Below, in pieces: positions 25,301 to 33,165 of a stretch of 52,357 bases of DNA. How positions within the stretch are numbered: position 1 is the first letter of the stretch; each line of letters opens with the position of its first letter. The translations under genes were made by a program, and so were the position numbers. The notes below the pieces were generated by a model. It was not told where the DNA came from, searched no databases, and saw only the letters and a list, made by a program, of their open reading frames with translations. Origin of the DNA: Deltaproteobacteria bacterium (lineage in GTDB: Bacteria > Desulfobacterota > RBG-13-43-22); contig JACQYK010000276.1 of the NCBI GenBank assembly GCA_016208255.1, positions 1 through 52,357 of the forward strand. Direction: 5' to 3'.

Positions 25301-25463
25301 CGCCAAAGATCAACCGCGTGTTTCTCTCGAGGTTGAATCTCCGGGGGAGCGGGTGAAAGATTTTCGAGAAGTTGAAAAAGGATATGGCCGGGAACAGGAG
25401 GCCCACCGCGAGGCCAGGCGCTGCCTCCGCTGTGATTTGGAAAGAGAGAGAGGTTCAATATGA
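22329..25463 (+). CDS. NuoF-GltD fusion, NAD(P)H-oxidising flavoprotein (SfrB/Stn-like)
   Basis: One 1044-residue polypeptide has three parts. Residues about 1-110 form a thioredoxin-like [2Fe-2S] domain (VCMTGCRAHG ... STGCHGFCAK). Residues about 150-545 are NuoF: GRGGAGFPTGTKW for FMN/NADH and the cluster motif ESCGKCTPCRLGT. Residues about 550-1044 are GltD-like, with CQHACPAGIDVPNYVAAI, the Rossmann motifs VAVVGAGPAGLTCAY and VIVIGGGNVAIDAAR and the GIFSGGDFITGPSTAI end. The fusion joins an NADH site to a second FAD/NAD(P)H site, the layout of SfrB and of the Sporomusa-type transhydrogenase. Its stop overlaps metV by four bases (ATGA). Confidence 0.93.
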   Translation: MEKLQSIGQMEWLRTKVLARAAESKSVVQVCMTGCRAHGAAAVRAALAEEVERQGLGKQVEVRSTGCHGFCAKAPVIAIEPLGIQYQEVNPEDAVEIVAETLKRNRLIDRLVYHEPGGGLPVYYKNQIPFYQKQEKRVLARCGQIDPTRIEHYLAAGGYRALAKALSKMSPEEVIAEVTAARLRGRGGAGFPTGTKWKFTRGAAGRPKYIVCNADEGDPGAFMDRAVLEGDPHSVLEGMLIGAYAIGAEKGIIYVREEYPIAIEHLNIALEQAAGLGLLGENILGTGFNFEVSLKKGAGAFVCGEETALIASIEGRRGMPSPRPPFPAVSGIDQKPTNINNVETWANIPLIIDNGAKWYGQMGTENSRGTKIFSLAGKVNNTGLVEVPIGTTIKEVVFDIGGGIPMGRVFKAVQMGGPSGGCVPAQYINLPIDYDTLQRIGAIMGSGGMVVMDENNCMVEIARFFLSFTQSESCGKCTPCRLGTTELLEILTRITQGRGQIKDLETIKDLGQTITAASLCGLGQTCAKPALSTLNFFLKEYEDHILERRCAGATCEAMVISACQHACPAGIDVPNYVAAIAEGDYEKAVEIIRERNPFPAVCGRICIHPCEYKCRRGELDAPVAIRALKRFASEWYFQNIGSKRDPFPVTQKAKVAVVGAGPAGLTCAYFLAKMGYKVSVYEAQPVGGGMLGIAVPEFRLPRAVIEQEIDYINNCGVDIFYDAPIDANHTVNDLLAEGFAAVFVAAGAQASMRTGIPGEADDLEGLYYGLKFLTDVRTGADLKLKGKVIVIGGGNVAIDAARTALRIGADEVHIFYRRTREEMPAWAKDIEEALEEGIILNPLWAPKRIIQEGGRVTGMEFVRSRTVYDADGQAHLGLDDETIQTVAAEAVIIAVGQAPDVAFLSKDRQIERTLWGSLEVDRNKLATNIPGIFSGGDFITGPSTAIQAIASGRRAALAIHQYLKGHAGRVEIVDEKTATPVAAGLALEDETAKDQPRVSLEVESPGERVKDFREVEKGYGREQEAHREARRCLRCDLERERGSI

Positions 25464-26113
25464 TTCGATCCATCACCCAAAAAAAACCCGAAGAAGAACT
25501 GGATCGACTTCTGGAGGGAATGAGCCGTATCTTTATTGTCGGTTGCGGCACCTGCACGACACTCACCCGTACCGGCGGAGAGCCGGAAGTGCAGGACTTG
25601 AAAAAAAATTTTGCAGGAAAAGGCAAACTGATCACCGGGACCACGGTGGTTCCGGTGGCCTGCGACAATTTAACCCGGGAATTTCTGCTGGAATTCGGCG
25701 ATGCCGTCAAACAGGCCGATTGCCTTTTGATTACCAGTTGTGCCTTCGGGGTCCAGACCATCGCCCGTCAATTGAAAAAAATGGTCGTGCCGGCCGTCAA
25801 CACCATGTTCATCGGCAAGGAAACCGCCTTCGGTGTTTTCGACGAGATCTGTACCCAATGCGGCACCTGCATCATCGGTGAAATGGGAGGCATCTGCCCC
25901 GTTACCAACTGTCACAAAGGATTGGTCAATGGACCTTGCGGAGGCACCAATCACGGCAAGTGCGAGATCGACAGCGCCAAAGACTGCGTCTGGACCCTGA
26001 TCTATAACCGGCTCAAGGAACTGGGCCGGTTGGATTCCATGCGAAAATATCAAAAACAACGCAACCACCAGGGAGAGCCCAAGCCCGGCAAGTTTAAATT
26101 GCCGGTGATGTAA
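25460..26113 (+). CDS. metV: MetV, iron-sulfur partner of methylene-THF reductase
   Basis: The 217-residue protein matches the MetV/MTHFR C-terminal zinc-iron-sulfur domain family. It has an early GCGTCTTLTRTGGEPEV motif, then a Cys-rich block with ICTQCGTCIIGEMGG, ICPVTNCHKGLVNGPCGG and GKCEIDSAKDCVW. In Moorella and other acetogens MetV binds MetF and passes electrons from the donor complex to the MetF flavin. It starts inside the NuoF-GltD stop and ends 43 bases before metF, so the whole set is probably one operon. Confidence 0.9.
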   Translation: MIRSITQKKPEEELDRLLEGMSRIFIVGCGTCTTLTRTGGEPEVQDLKKNFAGKGKLITGTTVVPVACDNLTREFLLEFGDAVKQADCLLITSCAFGVQTIARQLKKMVVPAVNTMFIGKETAFGVFDEICTQCGTCIIGEMGGICPVTNCHKGLVNGPCGGTNHGKCEIDSAKDCVWTLIYNRLKELGRLDSMRKYQKQRNHQGEPKPGKFKLPVM

Positions 26114-26156
26114 TTATTTGAAACAAAGGGTCAACCAAAAGGAAGGACCATTCATT

Positions 26157-27044
26157 ATGGCTGCCACATTCAAAGAAGTCCTTGATTCCGGGCGATTTAT
26201 CGTCACCAGCGAGGTTGCGCCGCCCAAGGGCACCAACCTTGAAAAGTTTTCGCACCATGTCGAGATCTTAAAGGACAAAGTCGACGCCATGAATGTGACC
26301 GACCATCAGAGCTCGGTCATGCGCTATCCGTCGCTGGGGGGCTGCCTCCTGGCCAGGGAAATGGGAGCCGAAGTGATTCTTCAGATGACCTGCCGCGATA
26401 GAAACAGGCTGGCCCTGCAGGCCGATCTTCTTTTTGCCGGCTCCAGGGGGATTCAAAATATTTTGTGCCTAACCGGAGATTCCATCCTCCTGGGGGACCA
26501 CAAAGAGGCCAAAAGCGTCTTTGACCTCGACTCCAGTCAATTGCTGAAAACCATCCGCCTTATGGAAAGCGGCAAAGACCTCGGAGGCAATGACCTGGAC
26601 GGATCGGTTTCCTTCTGCGCCGGGGCCATCGTCACCCCCGAGGCCGATCCGCTCGAACCCCAATTGATTAAGTTTGAAAAAAAGATCGAGGCCGGGGCCG
26701 AGTTTATTCAAACCCAGGCCGTCTATGATCTGGACAAATTCAAGGAGTTTATGAAATACGCCCGGCAGTTTCAGGTGAAAATCCTGGCCGGCATCATCCT
26801 GCTGACCTCCGCCCCCATGGCCCGCTTCATGAATAAAAACATCGCCGGCGTCAACGTGCCCCAAAACCTCGTCGATGAAATGGCTTCCGCCCCCAAGGGA
26901 CAGGCCCTGACCAAAGGGATTGAGATTGCCGGCCGGATGATTCGAAGAATTAAGGAAGAAGCGATGTGCGATGGGGTTCACATTATGGCTATCGGTAAGG
27001 AAGAAACCGTGCCGAAGATTTTGTCCGTAGCCGGGATCCTCTGA
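26157..27044 (+). CDS. metF: 5,10-methylenetetrahydrofolate reductase
   Basis: A 295-residue MetF of the short acetogen type: IVTSEVAPPKGTNLEKF with the catalytic Glu, AMNVTDHQSSVMRYPSLGG, QMTCRDRNRLALQADLLFA, ILCLTGDSI, and QTQAVYDLDKFKEFM for the FAD/folate pocket. It reduces methylene-THF to methyl-THF (or the reverse) in the methyl branch of the Wood-Ljungdahl pathway. ATG 26157 follows AAGGAAGGA. Short MetF proteins lack the NADH domain of the E. coli type arrangement and depend on MetV and a partner; the NuoEF-like genes directly upstream are the obvious candidate. Confidence 0.95.
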   Translation: MAATFKEVLDSGRFIVTSEVAPPKGTNLEKFSHHVEILKDKVDAMNVTDHQSSVMRYPSLGGCLLAREMGAEVILQMTCRDRNRLALQADLLFAGSRGIQNILCLTGDSILLGDHKEAKSVFDLDSSQLLKTIRLMESGKDLGGNDLDGSVSFCAGAIVTPEADPLEPQLIKFEKKIEAGAEFIQTQAVYDLDKFKEFMKYARQFQVKILAGIILLTSAPMARFMNKNIAGVNVPQNLVDEMASAPKGQALTKGIEIAGRMIRRIKEEAMCDGVHIMAIGKEETVPKILSVAGIL

Positions 27045-27076
27045 CCTCTCCAGGGATAAAATATGGGCGTTAGACC

Positions 27077-27136
27077 GGAGTGCTGATCGGAATCCATGGT
27101 CATTATTTCATCGCCAAACCGTTTTTATCCGTTTAA
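27077..27136 (+). pseudogene. 3' remnant of a second ccdA-type gene
   Basis: In one frame the DNA reads GVLIGIHGHYFIAKPFLSV and stops at TAA 27134-27136. This is nearly the same as the C-terminus of the ccdA-like gene at 14053 (GVLIGLLGLYFIANPFLSA), and nucleotide similarity extends a little upstream. Nothing else of the gene remains. A rearrangement or recombination between two copies is implied. Confidence 0.6.
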
Positions 27137-27163
27137 TTTTATTTTTACCCCGGAATTTTTTTC

Positions 27164-27192
27164 TTGACATGGATACTACATTGTGGTACATA
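27164..27192 (+). promoter_or_regulatory. Promoter with operator for the HTH regulator
   Basis: TTGACA (27164-27169), 17 bases, TACATA (27187-27192). Between and over the -10 lies TACTACA-T-TGTGGTA (27174-27188), a dyad with one mismatch. This fits autoregulation by the small HTH protein encoded 45 bases downstream. Confidence 0.6.
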
Positions 27193-27233
27193 TATTTCAA
27201 AATGAAATATTAATCCCTATCGGGTCTTTTTCA

Positions 27234-27614
27234 ATGGAAAGTGAAAAATTTGTCTCTTATCGAAAACAGCTGGGTTTGACCCAAAAAGAATTAGCTCAAC
27301 TGCTGGTCACTTCGGTCAAGACCATCCACAGCTACGAACAGGGCCGACGTAACATCCCCGATAGCATTGAAAGACAGATTTATTTTCTGATTTCCGGGAA
27401 AAACAAGCCGGCAGTAAACTCTCAACCCTGCTGGATCATTAAAAAATGCCCCGAGGAGATTAAAAACCAGTGCCCGGCCTGGAAGTTTAAAAACGGCCAA
27501 CTCTGCTGGTTTATCACCGGAACATTCTGTGAAGGGCAGGTAAATAATAATTGGAAAGAAAAAATAAAAATCTGTAAAAAGTGTGAAGTTTTTAAATCCA
27601 TCTTGGATTTATAA
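27234..27614 (+). CDS. Small HTH regulator with Cys-Trp C-terminal domain
   Basis: The 126-residue protein has an N-terminal Cro/XRE HTH (YRKQLGLTQKELAQLLVTSV, TIHSYEQGRRNIPDSIERQI) and a C-terminal Cys-rich part with CWIIKKCPEEIKNQCPAW, LCWFITGTFCEGQ and KICKKCEVF. The repeated CW...KCP...CPA...CW...GTFC pattern resembles the two-CW domain of delta-proteobacterial regulators, probably a metal, heme or Fe-S site for redox sensing. Upstream of the ATG at 27234 no strong ribosome site is seen. It directly precedes the molybdopterin operon and likely controls it. Confidence 0.8.
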   Translation: MESEKFVSYRKQLGLTQKELAQLLVTSVKTIHSYEQGRRNIPDSIERQIYFLISGKNKPAVNSQPCWIIKKCPEEIKNQCPAWKFKNGQLCWFITGTFCEGQVNNNWKEKIKICKKCEVFKSILDL

Positions 27615-27691
27615 CGGAAAGAGGTTTCTTAAGCGGCCTGATTTAAAGTTTATTTTGGGACCAACCAACCGTCTGAAAAGGAGGAAATTCC

Positions 27692-28444
27692 ATGGGTCAA
27701 TCGCTGCCAAAAGAAGACCTGCTGATACGAATGCAGAGAGACCTGAAAAGGGCCCTATCCAAAAACCCGGGTAAGGTCAGCTGGGCCATGGTTATTGACG
27801 TGGCCAAATGTGTCGGCTGCCATGCCTGCACCATCGGCTGCGTGGCCGAAAACAAACTTCCCCCCGGCGTAGTCTATCGTCCGGTCCTGGAAGAAGAGGT
27901 CGGCACCTATCCCAATGTCCGACGGCGATTTCTCCCTCGCCCCTGTATGCACTGTATGAATCCCCCTTGCGTCAAGGTCTGTCCGGTCAAGGCCACTTAT
28001 AAAACCGAACAGGGTGTCACCGTGGTCAACTATAAACGCTGTATCGGCTGCCGTTATTGCCTGGTGGCCTGCCCCTACGCGGCCCGGACCTCCGACTTCG
28101 GGGAATGGTACACCCAAAACACTCCGGAATTGCCCGGAAAATTGGTAGGTCGAAAACAGGCGGCCTCGGGCTATGAGAATAAACCGGCCGCCGAATACGG
28201 GAAGACCTGGCCGGACAGGGGACATGGGTCACCGAGGGGAAATGCCCGCAAATGCCATTTCTGCCTCCATCGCCTGGCCGTCGGGATGCTACCTATGTGC
28301 GTTACCACCTGTATCGGACGGGCCACTTTCTTTGGAGACCGGAATGATCCGGAGGCCCTTATCTCCGAACAACTGGCCTCGCCCCGGTCCTATCAATTAA
28401 AGGCGGAACTGGGCACCCAACCGTCGGTTTTTTATCTAAAATAA
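27692..28444 (+). CDS. 4Fe-4S electron-transfer subunit of molybdopterin reductase (TtrB/PsrB-like)
   Basis: A 250-residue protein with the four cluster motifs of the NrfC/PsrB/TtrB family: [37 protein letters not shown] and CHFCLHR with CVTTC. No Tat signal is present on this subunit; it would be carried out by its partner. It shuttles electrons between the NrfD-type quinol subunit (28456) and the molybdopterin subunit (29747). AAAGGAGG precedes ATG 27692. The gene order B-C-A is that of tetrathionate and selenate reductase operons. Confidence 0.92.
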   Translation: MGQSLPKEDLLIRMQRDLKRALSKNPGKVSWAMVIDVAKCVGCHACTIGCVAENKLPPGVVYRPVLEEEVGTYPNVRRRFLPRPCMHCMNPPCVKVCPVKATYKTEQGVTVVNYKRCIGCRYCLVACPYAARTSDFGEWYTQNTPELPGKLVGRKQAASGYENKPAAEYGKTWPDRGHGSPRGNARKCHFCLHRLAVGMLPMCVTTCIGRATFFGDRNDPEALISEQLASPRSYQLKAELGTQPSVFYLK

Positions 28445-28455
28445 AAGGGGGACCT

Positions 28456-29754
28456 ATGAACGAGAAAAAATTTAAAATTTTAATGATCGCCAGCCTCATC
28501 GGTCTCATCCTGGGTTCCTGGGGGATGGGCAGCCGGCTTATTTTCGGCCATGCCTCGGTTAATTACGGTTCCTATGTCCCCTGGGGGCTCTGGGTTGTTT
28601 TTTACCTGTTTTTTGTCGGGCTGACTGCGGGTGCTTTCTTAATCACTATCATGACCTATATGTTCCGGGTGGAACGATTGAAACCGATCGGCCGTCTTTC
28701 CGCCTTTACCGTACTGGTGGCCCTGGTTTGTGAATTGATTTTTATTTCTCTGGACCTGGGCCACATGGAGCGTCTCTACCGCTTCCTGATTACCCCGAGT
28801 TTTACTTCCCTGATGACCTGGTTTATAATCTTTACCAACCTGATGCTCATCATCTACCTGCTGGAATCTTTTTTCCTGCTTCGGGAAGATCTGATCCGCC
28901 TTTCCAGGGCCGAAAATCTCCAAGCCCGCAGAATTTATCATCTTCTGGCCCTGGGGAAAACCGATTATACCGAGGCGGACCGGGAGCGGGATAATATTAG
29001 AGTCCGCCGACTGTCGATCCTCAGTCTGCCGGTAGGTCTTCTTTTTTACGGGACCAATGGGGCCTTTTTTGCCATTCTGCAAAATCGGCCCATCTGGAAC
29101 AGCGCCATGACCCCCCTGTTGTTTATCGCCGCCGCCCTGCTTTCCGGCGGCGCCCTGATCACGGCCTTGATTTATATCTTTCATGAGGATGAAGAACTGG
29201 TCAAGCCCCTGGGACAGGTCATTCTCTACCTGCTGGCCATCTTTCTCCTTCTGGAGGTCCTTCAATTTTTTGTCGGTTATCAATCCAAGGTGACCGCTAT
29301 CGTTACCTCCCTGAATATTATCGCCTTCGGCAGCGGCTGGTGGACCTTCTGGATCATCCACCTGCTGTTTGGGACCCTGATCCCCATGATTCTGCTGATC
29401 AAATATCCGAATACGCCCCGGACCGTGGCCTGGGCCTGCTTTTTGATCGTCGTCACCTTCATTACCGTCCGCTTCAATTTTTTGATCCCGGATTTGGCCA
29501 TTTATAAATTGGACGGACTGGAATACACCTTTTTCCACAGACGATTGCGGACCAATTATATTCCCAGTTTAATGGAGTGGCTGGTTTCCCTGTGGATCAT
29601 CTCCTTCGGGCTGATCGCTTTCCTGGCCGGCAGCCGCTGGCTGCCGATTCATGCCTCAGAAAAAGAAGGGGTCAGGGGAGGTCCGGCCACCTGGTGCAAC
29701 ATACTCAATTCAATCACTCCGGAAACCGAAAAAGGAGGAGAAAAACATGCCTAA
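28456..29754 (+). CDS. NrfD/PsrC-type membrane quinol subunit
   Basis: The 432-residue protein has about ten hydrophobic helices, starting after MNEKKFKILMIASLIGLILG, with YGSYVPWGLWVVFYLFFVGL and LDLGHMERLYRFLITPSFTS, characteristic of NrfD/PsrC proteins that oxidise quinol (or reduce quinone) at the membrane without heme. Its 3' end overlaps the start of the molybdopterin gene by 8 bases. It anchors the complex to the inner membrane. Confidence 0.92.
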   Translation: MNEKKFKILMIASLIGLILGSWGMGSRLIFGHASVNYGSYVPWGLWVVFYLFFVGLTAGAFLITIMTYMFRVERLKPIGRLSAFTVLVALVCELIFISLDLGHMERLYRFLITPSFTSLMTWFIIFTNLMLIIYLLESFFLLREDLIRLSRAENLQARRIYHLLALGKTDYTEADRERDNIRVRRLSILSLPVGLLFYGTNGAFFAILQNRPIWNSAMTPLLFIAAALLSGGALITALIYIFHEDEELVKPLGQVILYLLAIFLLLEVLQFFVGYQSKVTAIVTSLNIIAFGSGWWTFWIIHLLFGTLIPMILLIKYPNTPRTVAWACFLIVVTFITVRFNFLIPDLAIYKLDGLEYTFFHRRLRTNYIPSLMEWLVSLWIISFGLIAFLAGSRWLPIHASEKEGVRGGPATWCNILNSITPETEKGGEKHA

Positions 29755-32700
29755 ACAAAAAAATCAGACCGAACCCGATAAGGGTATGGGCCGGCGTGAA
29801 TTCTTGAAATGTTCGGCGCTCCTGGGCGGATCGTTGGCCGCTTCCTCAGTTTTGTTACGGTTTCTTGATGAGGAGTCCGGCTCCGTGGCCTTTGCCGATG
29901 ATTTGATGGGCAAAGATTACGCCTTTCATCTTCCGGAAACCCAAATTTATTCCGTGTGCCAGCAATGCAACACCAATTGCGGGATGAAGGTAAAAATAAA
30001 AAACGGGCTGGTGGCCAAGATCGATGGTAATCCTTACAACCCATTTACCATGACCCCCCACATCCCTTACGAAACGCCATTGGCCGAGGCCGCCACTATC
30101 GACGGATCCCTCTGTCCCAAAGGACAGGCCGGGATTCAAACCCTTTATGACCCCTACCGTTTAGTCAAGGTTGTTAAAAGGGCGGGCAAGCGGGGGGAAA
30201 ACAAGTGGAAAACCATCCCCTTTGAACAGGCGGTCCTGGAGATCGTGGAAGGGGGCAATCTTTTTGGAGAGGGGAAGGTGACGGGGCTGAAGGACATCCT
30301 GGTCTTGAAGGACAAAGAGATCGCCGCTGATCTGGCCGAAGATTCGGTCAAGGTGGGCCAGAAAAAGATGACCTTGGAGGAGTTTAAGGAAAAGCATCGG
30401 GAAAACCTTCATTTTCTAATTGATCCCGACCATCCGGACCTGGGCCCCAAGAATAATCAATTCTGCTTTACCTGGGGGAGATTGAAGGGCGGCCGGAGTG
30501 AACTGATCAATCGCTTCACCAAGGATGCCTTCGGCTCGGTCAATGCCCATGGCCATACCACGGTCTGCCAGGGTTCTCTTTATTTTACCTGCAAAGCCAT
30601 GAGCGATCAGTTTGAGGAAGGTAAATTCACCCACGGTAGTAAGTTTTACTGGCAGGCCGATACGGGAAATGCCGAGTTCATTTTATTTGTCGGTGCCAGT
30701 CCCTATGAGGCCAATTACGGACCTCCCTTGAGGATTCAAAAGCTGACCCAGGGCATGGTGGACGGGCGGATGAAAATCGCCGTGGTCGATCCCCGCTGCT
30801 CCAAAACAGCCGCCCGGGCCTGGAAATGGCTCCCGGTTAAACCTACCGGTGTGGGGGCCCTGGCCATGGCCATGATACATTGGATCATTGAAAACCATCG
30901 CTACGATGCGGGGTATCTGGCCAACGCCAATAAAGCCGCGGCTACCGAGGACAATGAACCCACCTGGACTCAGGCCGCCTGGCTGGTCAAAATCGGTGAT
31001 GACGGTAAACCGGGGGTTTTCCTGCGCGGCTCTGATCTGGGACTGCCCAAGGAAAAACGGCCCAAGAAGCCTAAAGAAGGCGCGAAACCGAAGGCAGGAG
31101 AAAAACTGGAGGATTGGGAATTTGATCCCTTTGTGGTTTACAGCGAAGGGAAATTCAGGCCCTTTGACCCCAACAGCGAGAAAGATCCCGTCGAAGGCGA
31201 GCTTTTTGTAAATATGAAGGCCAAAGAAATCCCGGTCAAAAGCGTCCTTCAAATTTTACGGGAAACCGCATCGGTCCGGAACCTTTCTCAGTGGGCCGAA
31301 GTGGTCGGTGTCAAAGAAAAAGACATCGTTGAGGTAGCCGAAGAGTTCACCCGTCACGGGAAAAAGGCGGTGGCCGATATCCATCGCGGTGTTTCCCAGC
31401 ACACCTCGGGATTTTACAATGTCCTGGCCTACATGACCCTGAATGTTTTGATCGGTAATCACGATTGGATGGGCGGACTGGCCAAAGCCACCACCTATGA
31501 TGCGGCCGGGACCAAAGAAGGTAAACCCTTCAATGTCACTAAAATGGCCGAAAAGTTAAAGCCCTTCGGAGTGTCCATCATTCGTCACGAAGTCCCCTAT
31601 GACAAAACCACCCTGTTTTCCGGTTATCCCTCCAAAAGGGTCTGGTATCCCTTTTCCAGTGATATCTATCAGGAAATCATCCCCAGCATGGGGGATGCCT
31701 ATCCCTACCCCATCAAGGCCCTTTTGCTCTATATGGGGACCCCGGTCTATTCCCTGCCGGCCGGTCACAAGCTTATCGAGATCCTTTCGGATCCGAAAAA
31801 AATCCCACTGACTATCGCCTCCGATATCGTCATCGGGGAAACCAGCATGTATGCCGACTATATTTTCCCGGACCTGACCTTTCTGGAACGCTGGGAATTT
31901 TCAGGATCCCACCCTTCGGTTACCCCGAAGATTGGCCCGGTACGTCAGCCGGCAGTCGCACCTTTAACCGAAACAGTCACCGTCTTCGGCCAAAAGATGC
32001 CGCTGTCGATAGAATCGCTTCTCCTGGGCCTGGCGGAAAGATTAAAACTACCCGGTTTTGGTGAAAATGCTTTGGGAGCGGGGCTCCATCTGAAACGGGA
32101 AGAGGATTTGTATCTCCGGATGGTAGCCAATATCGCCTTCGGAGATAAACCGGATGGATCGGAAAAGGTTCCGGCAGCCAGTGCGAAAGAAGTGGAGATT
32201 TTTGAAAAGTCCCGTCAGCACCTGCCGGAAACGGTTTTTAACCTGGAGCGTTGGAAAGCCGTGGTTGGACCTGACTTATGGCCGCATGTGGTTTATGTCT
32301 TGAACCGGGGGGGCCGTTTCCAATCCTATCAGAAGGCTTACAAAGATGGGCAATTAGCAAATAAGTATGGCAAAATGGTGAATATTTATCTGGAGAAATT
32401 CACCACTACCAAATATTCAATGACCGGAAAAACCTATTTACCCCACGCCGATTTCCTGGAAAGTCCCAGGGATTGCATGGGAAAAATCATTGACGACCAG
32501 CCCACAGGGTATGACCTGACCCTGATTACCTATCGGACCATTGCCCAAACCAAAAGTCGGACCGTTAGCAATTACTGGCTTCAAGCCCTCTACCCCGAAA
32601 ATTTCATAGACATTTCTTCGGCAGATGCCAAAAGATTGGGGTTGAAACCGGGAGATAGAGTAAAAGTAACCTCGGCCTCCAATCCGGAAGGGGTCTGGGA

Positions 32701-32986
32701 ACTGGGTAATGGAATAAAGAAATCGATGATTGCTCAGGTGGCGGTTCGGGAAGGAATCCGGCCGGGGGTGGTCGGTTTTACCCTCGGCCATGGGCACTGG
32801 GCCTATGGGGCCGGTGACGTGGTTATCGACGGTCAGACTGTGCGCGGCGATTCACGCCGGGCTACAGGCATTCACGCCAACGCGGCTATGCGCGTGGACC
32901 CTGTTCTTAAAAATACAGGCCTGGTCGATACCGTGGGAGGAAGCGCGGTTTTCTATCAAACTCAAGTTAAATTAGTTAAGGTCTAA
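29747..32986 (+). CDS. Periplasmic molybdopterin reductase catalytic subunit (TtrA/SrdA-like)
   Basis: The 1079-residue enzyme has a Tat signal (GRREFLKCSALLGGSLAASS), the 4Fe-4S motif CQQCNTNCGMKVKI with the last Cys in LCPKGQAG, and the probable Mo ligand Cys in GHTTVCQGSLYFTCKAMSDQ. Long insertions between residues about 130 and 230 and the B-C-A gene order match tetrathionate reductase (TtrA) and selenate reductase SrdA more than thiosulfate reductase PhsA, which is shorter. Substrate is therefore a sulfur or selenium oxyanion (or arsenate) by inference. AAAGGAGG lies before ATG 29747; a large hairpin ends the operon at 33075. Confidence 0.85.
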   Translation: MPKQKNQTEPDKGMGRREFLKCSALLGGSLAASSVLLRFLDEESGSVAFADDLMGKDYAFHLPETQIYSVCQQCNTNCGMKVKIKNGLVAKIDGNPYNPFTMTPHIPYETPLAEAATIDGSLCPKGQAGIQTLYDPYRLVKVVKRAGKRGENKWKTIPFEQAVLEIVEGGNLFGEGKVTGLKDILVLKDKEIAADLAEDSVKVGQKKMTLEEFKEKHRENLHFLIDPDHPDLGPKNNQFCFTWGRLKGGRSELINRFTKDAFGSVNAHGHTTVCQGSLYFTCKAMSDQFEEGKFTHGSKFYWQADTGNAEFILFVGASPYEANYGPPLRIQKLTQGMVDGRMKIAVVDPRCSKTAARAWKWLPVKPTGVGALAMAMIHWIIENHRYDAGYLANANKAAATEDNEPTWTQAAWLVKIGDDGKPGVFLRGSDLGLPKEKRPKKPKEGAKPKAGEKLEDWEFDPFVVYSEGKFRPFDPNSEKDPVEGELFVNMKAKEIPVKSVLQILRETASVRNLSQWAEVVGVKEKDIVEVAEEFTRHGKKAVADIHRGVSQHTSGFYNVLAYMTLNVLIGNHDWMGGLAKATTYDAAGTKEGKPFNVTKMAEKLKPFGVSIIRHEVPYDKTTLFSGYPSKRVWYPFSSDIYQEIIPSMGDAYPYPIKALLLYMGTPVYSLPAGHKLIEILSDPKKIPLTIASDIVIGETSMYADYIFPDLTFLERWEFSGSHPSVTPKIGPVRQPAVAPLTETVTVFGQKMPLSIESLLLGLAERLKLPGFGENALGAGLHLKREEDLYLRMVANIAFGDKPDGSEKVPAASAKEVEIFEKSRQHLPETVFNLERWKAVVGPDLWPHVVYVLNRGGRFQSYQKAYKDGQLANKYGKMVNIYLEKFTTTKYSMTGKTYLPHADFLESPRDCMGKIIDDQPTGYDLTLITYRTIAQTKSRTVSNYWLQALYPENFIDISSADAKRLGLKPGDRVKVTSASNPEGVWELGNGIKKSMIAQVAVREGIRPGVVGFTLGHGHWAYGAGDVVIDGQTVRGDSRRATGIHANAAMRVDPVLKNTGLVDTVGGSAVFYQTQVKLVKV

Positions 32987-32997
32987 TTTACAAACAA

Positions 32998-33075
32998 GGG
33001 GCGGGAATTCAAAAGGTCCCCCAAAGCTTTAATTGATGGGGGACCGGCTGTTTGAATTCATGCCCCTTTATTTTC
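32998..33075 (+). terminator. Large composite hairpin terminator
   Basis: An outer stem (GGGGC...GAATTCAAA with TTTGAATTCATGCCCC) encloses a perfect inner stem GGTCCCCCA / TGGGGGACC, followed by TTTATTTTC. It begins 12 bases after the stop of the molybdopterin gene. Confidence 0.85.
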
Positions 33076-33165
33076 ATAGGTTCCACCTTTATCTTCAAAT
33101 TTCGATAGGTTTTTAAATCGAGGGGACCCATTATTTCTTAAAATTCAAAATCGAGATTACAAGCC

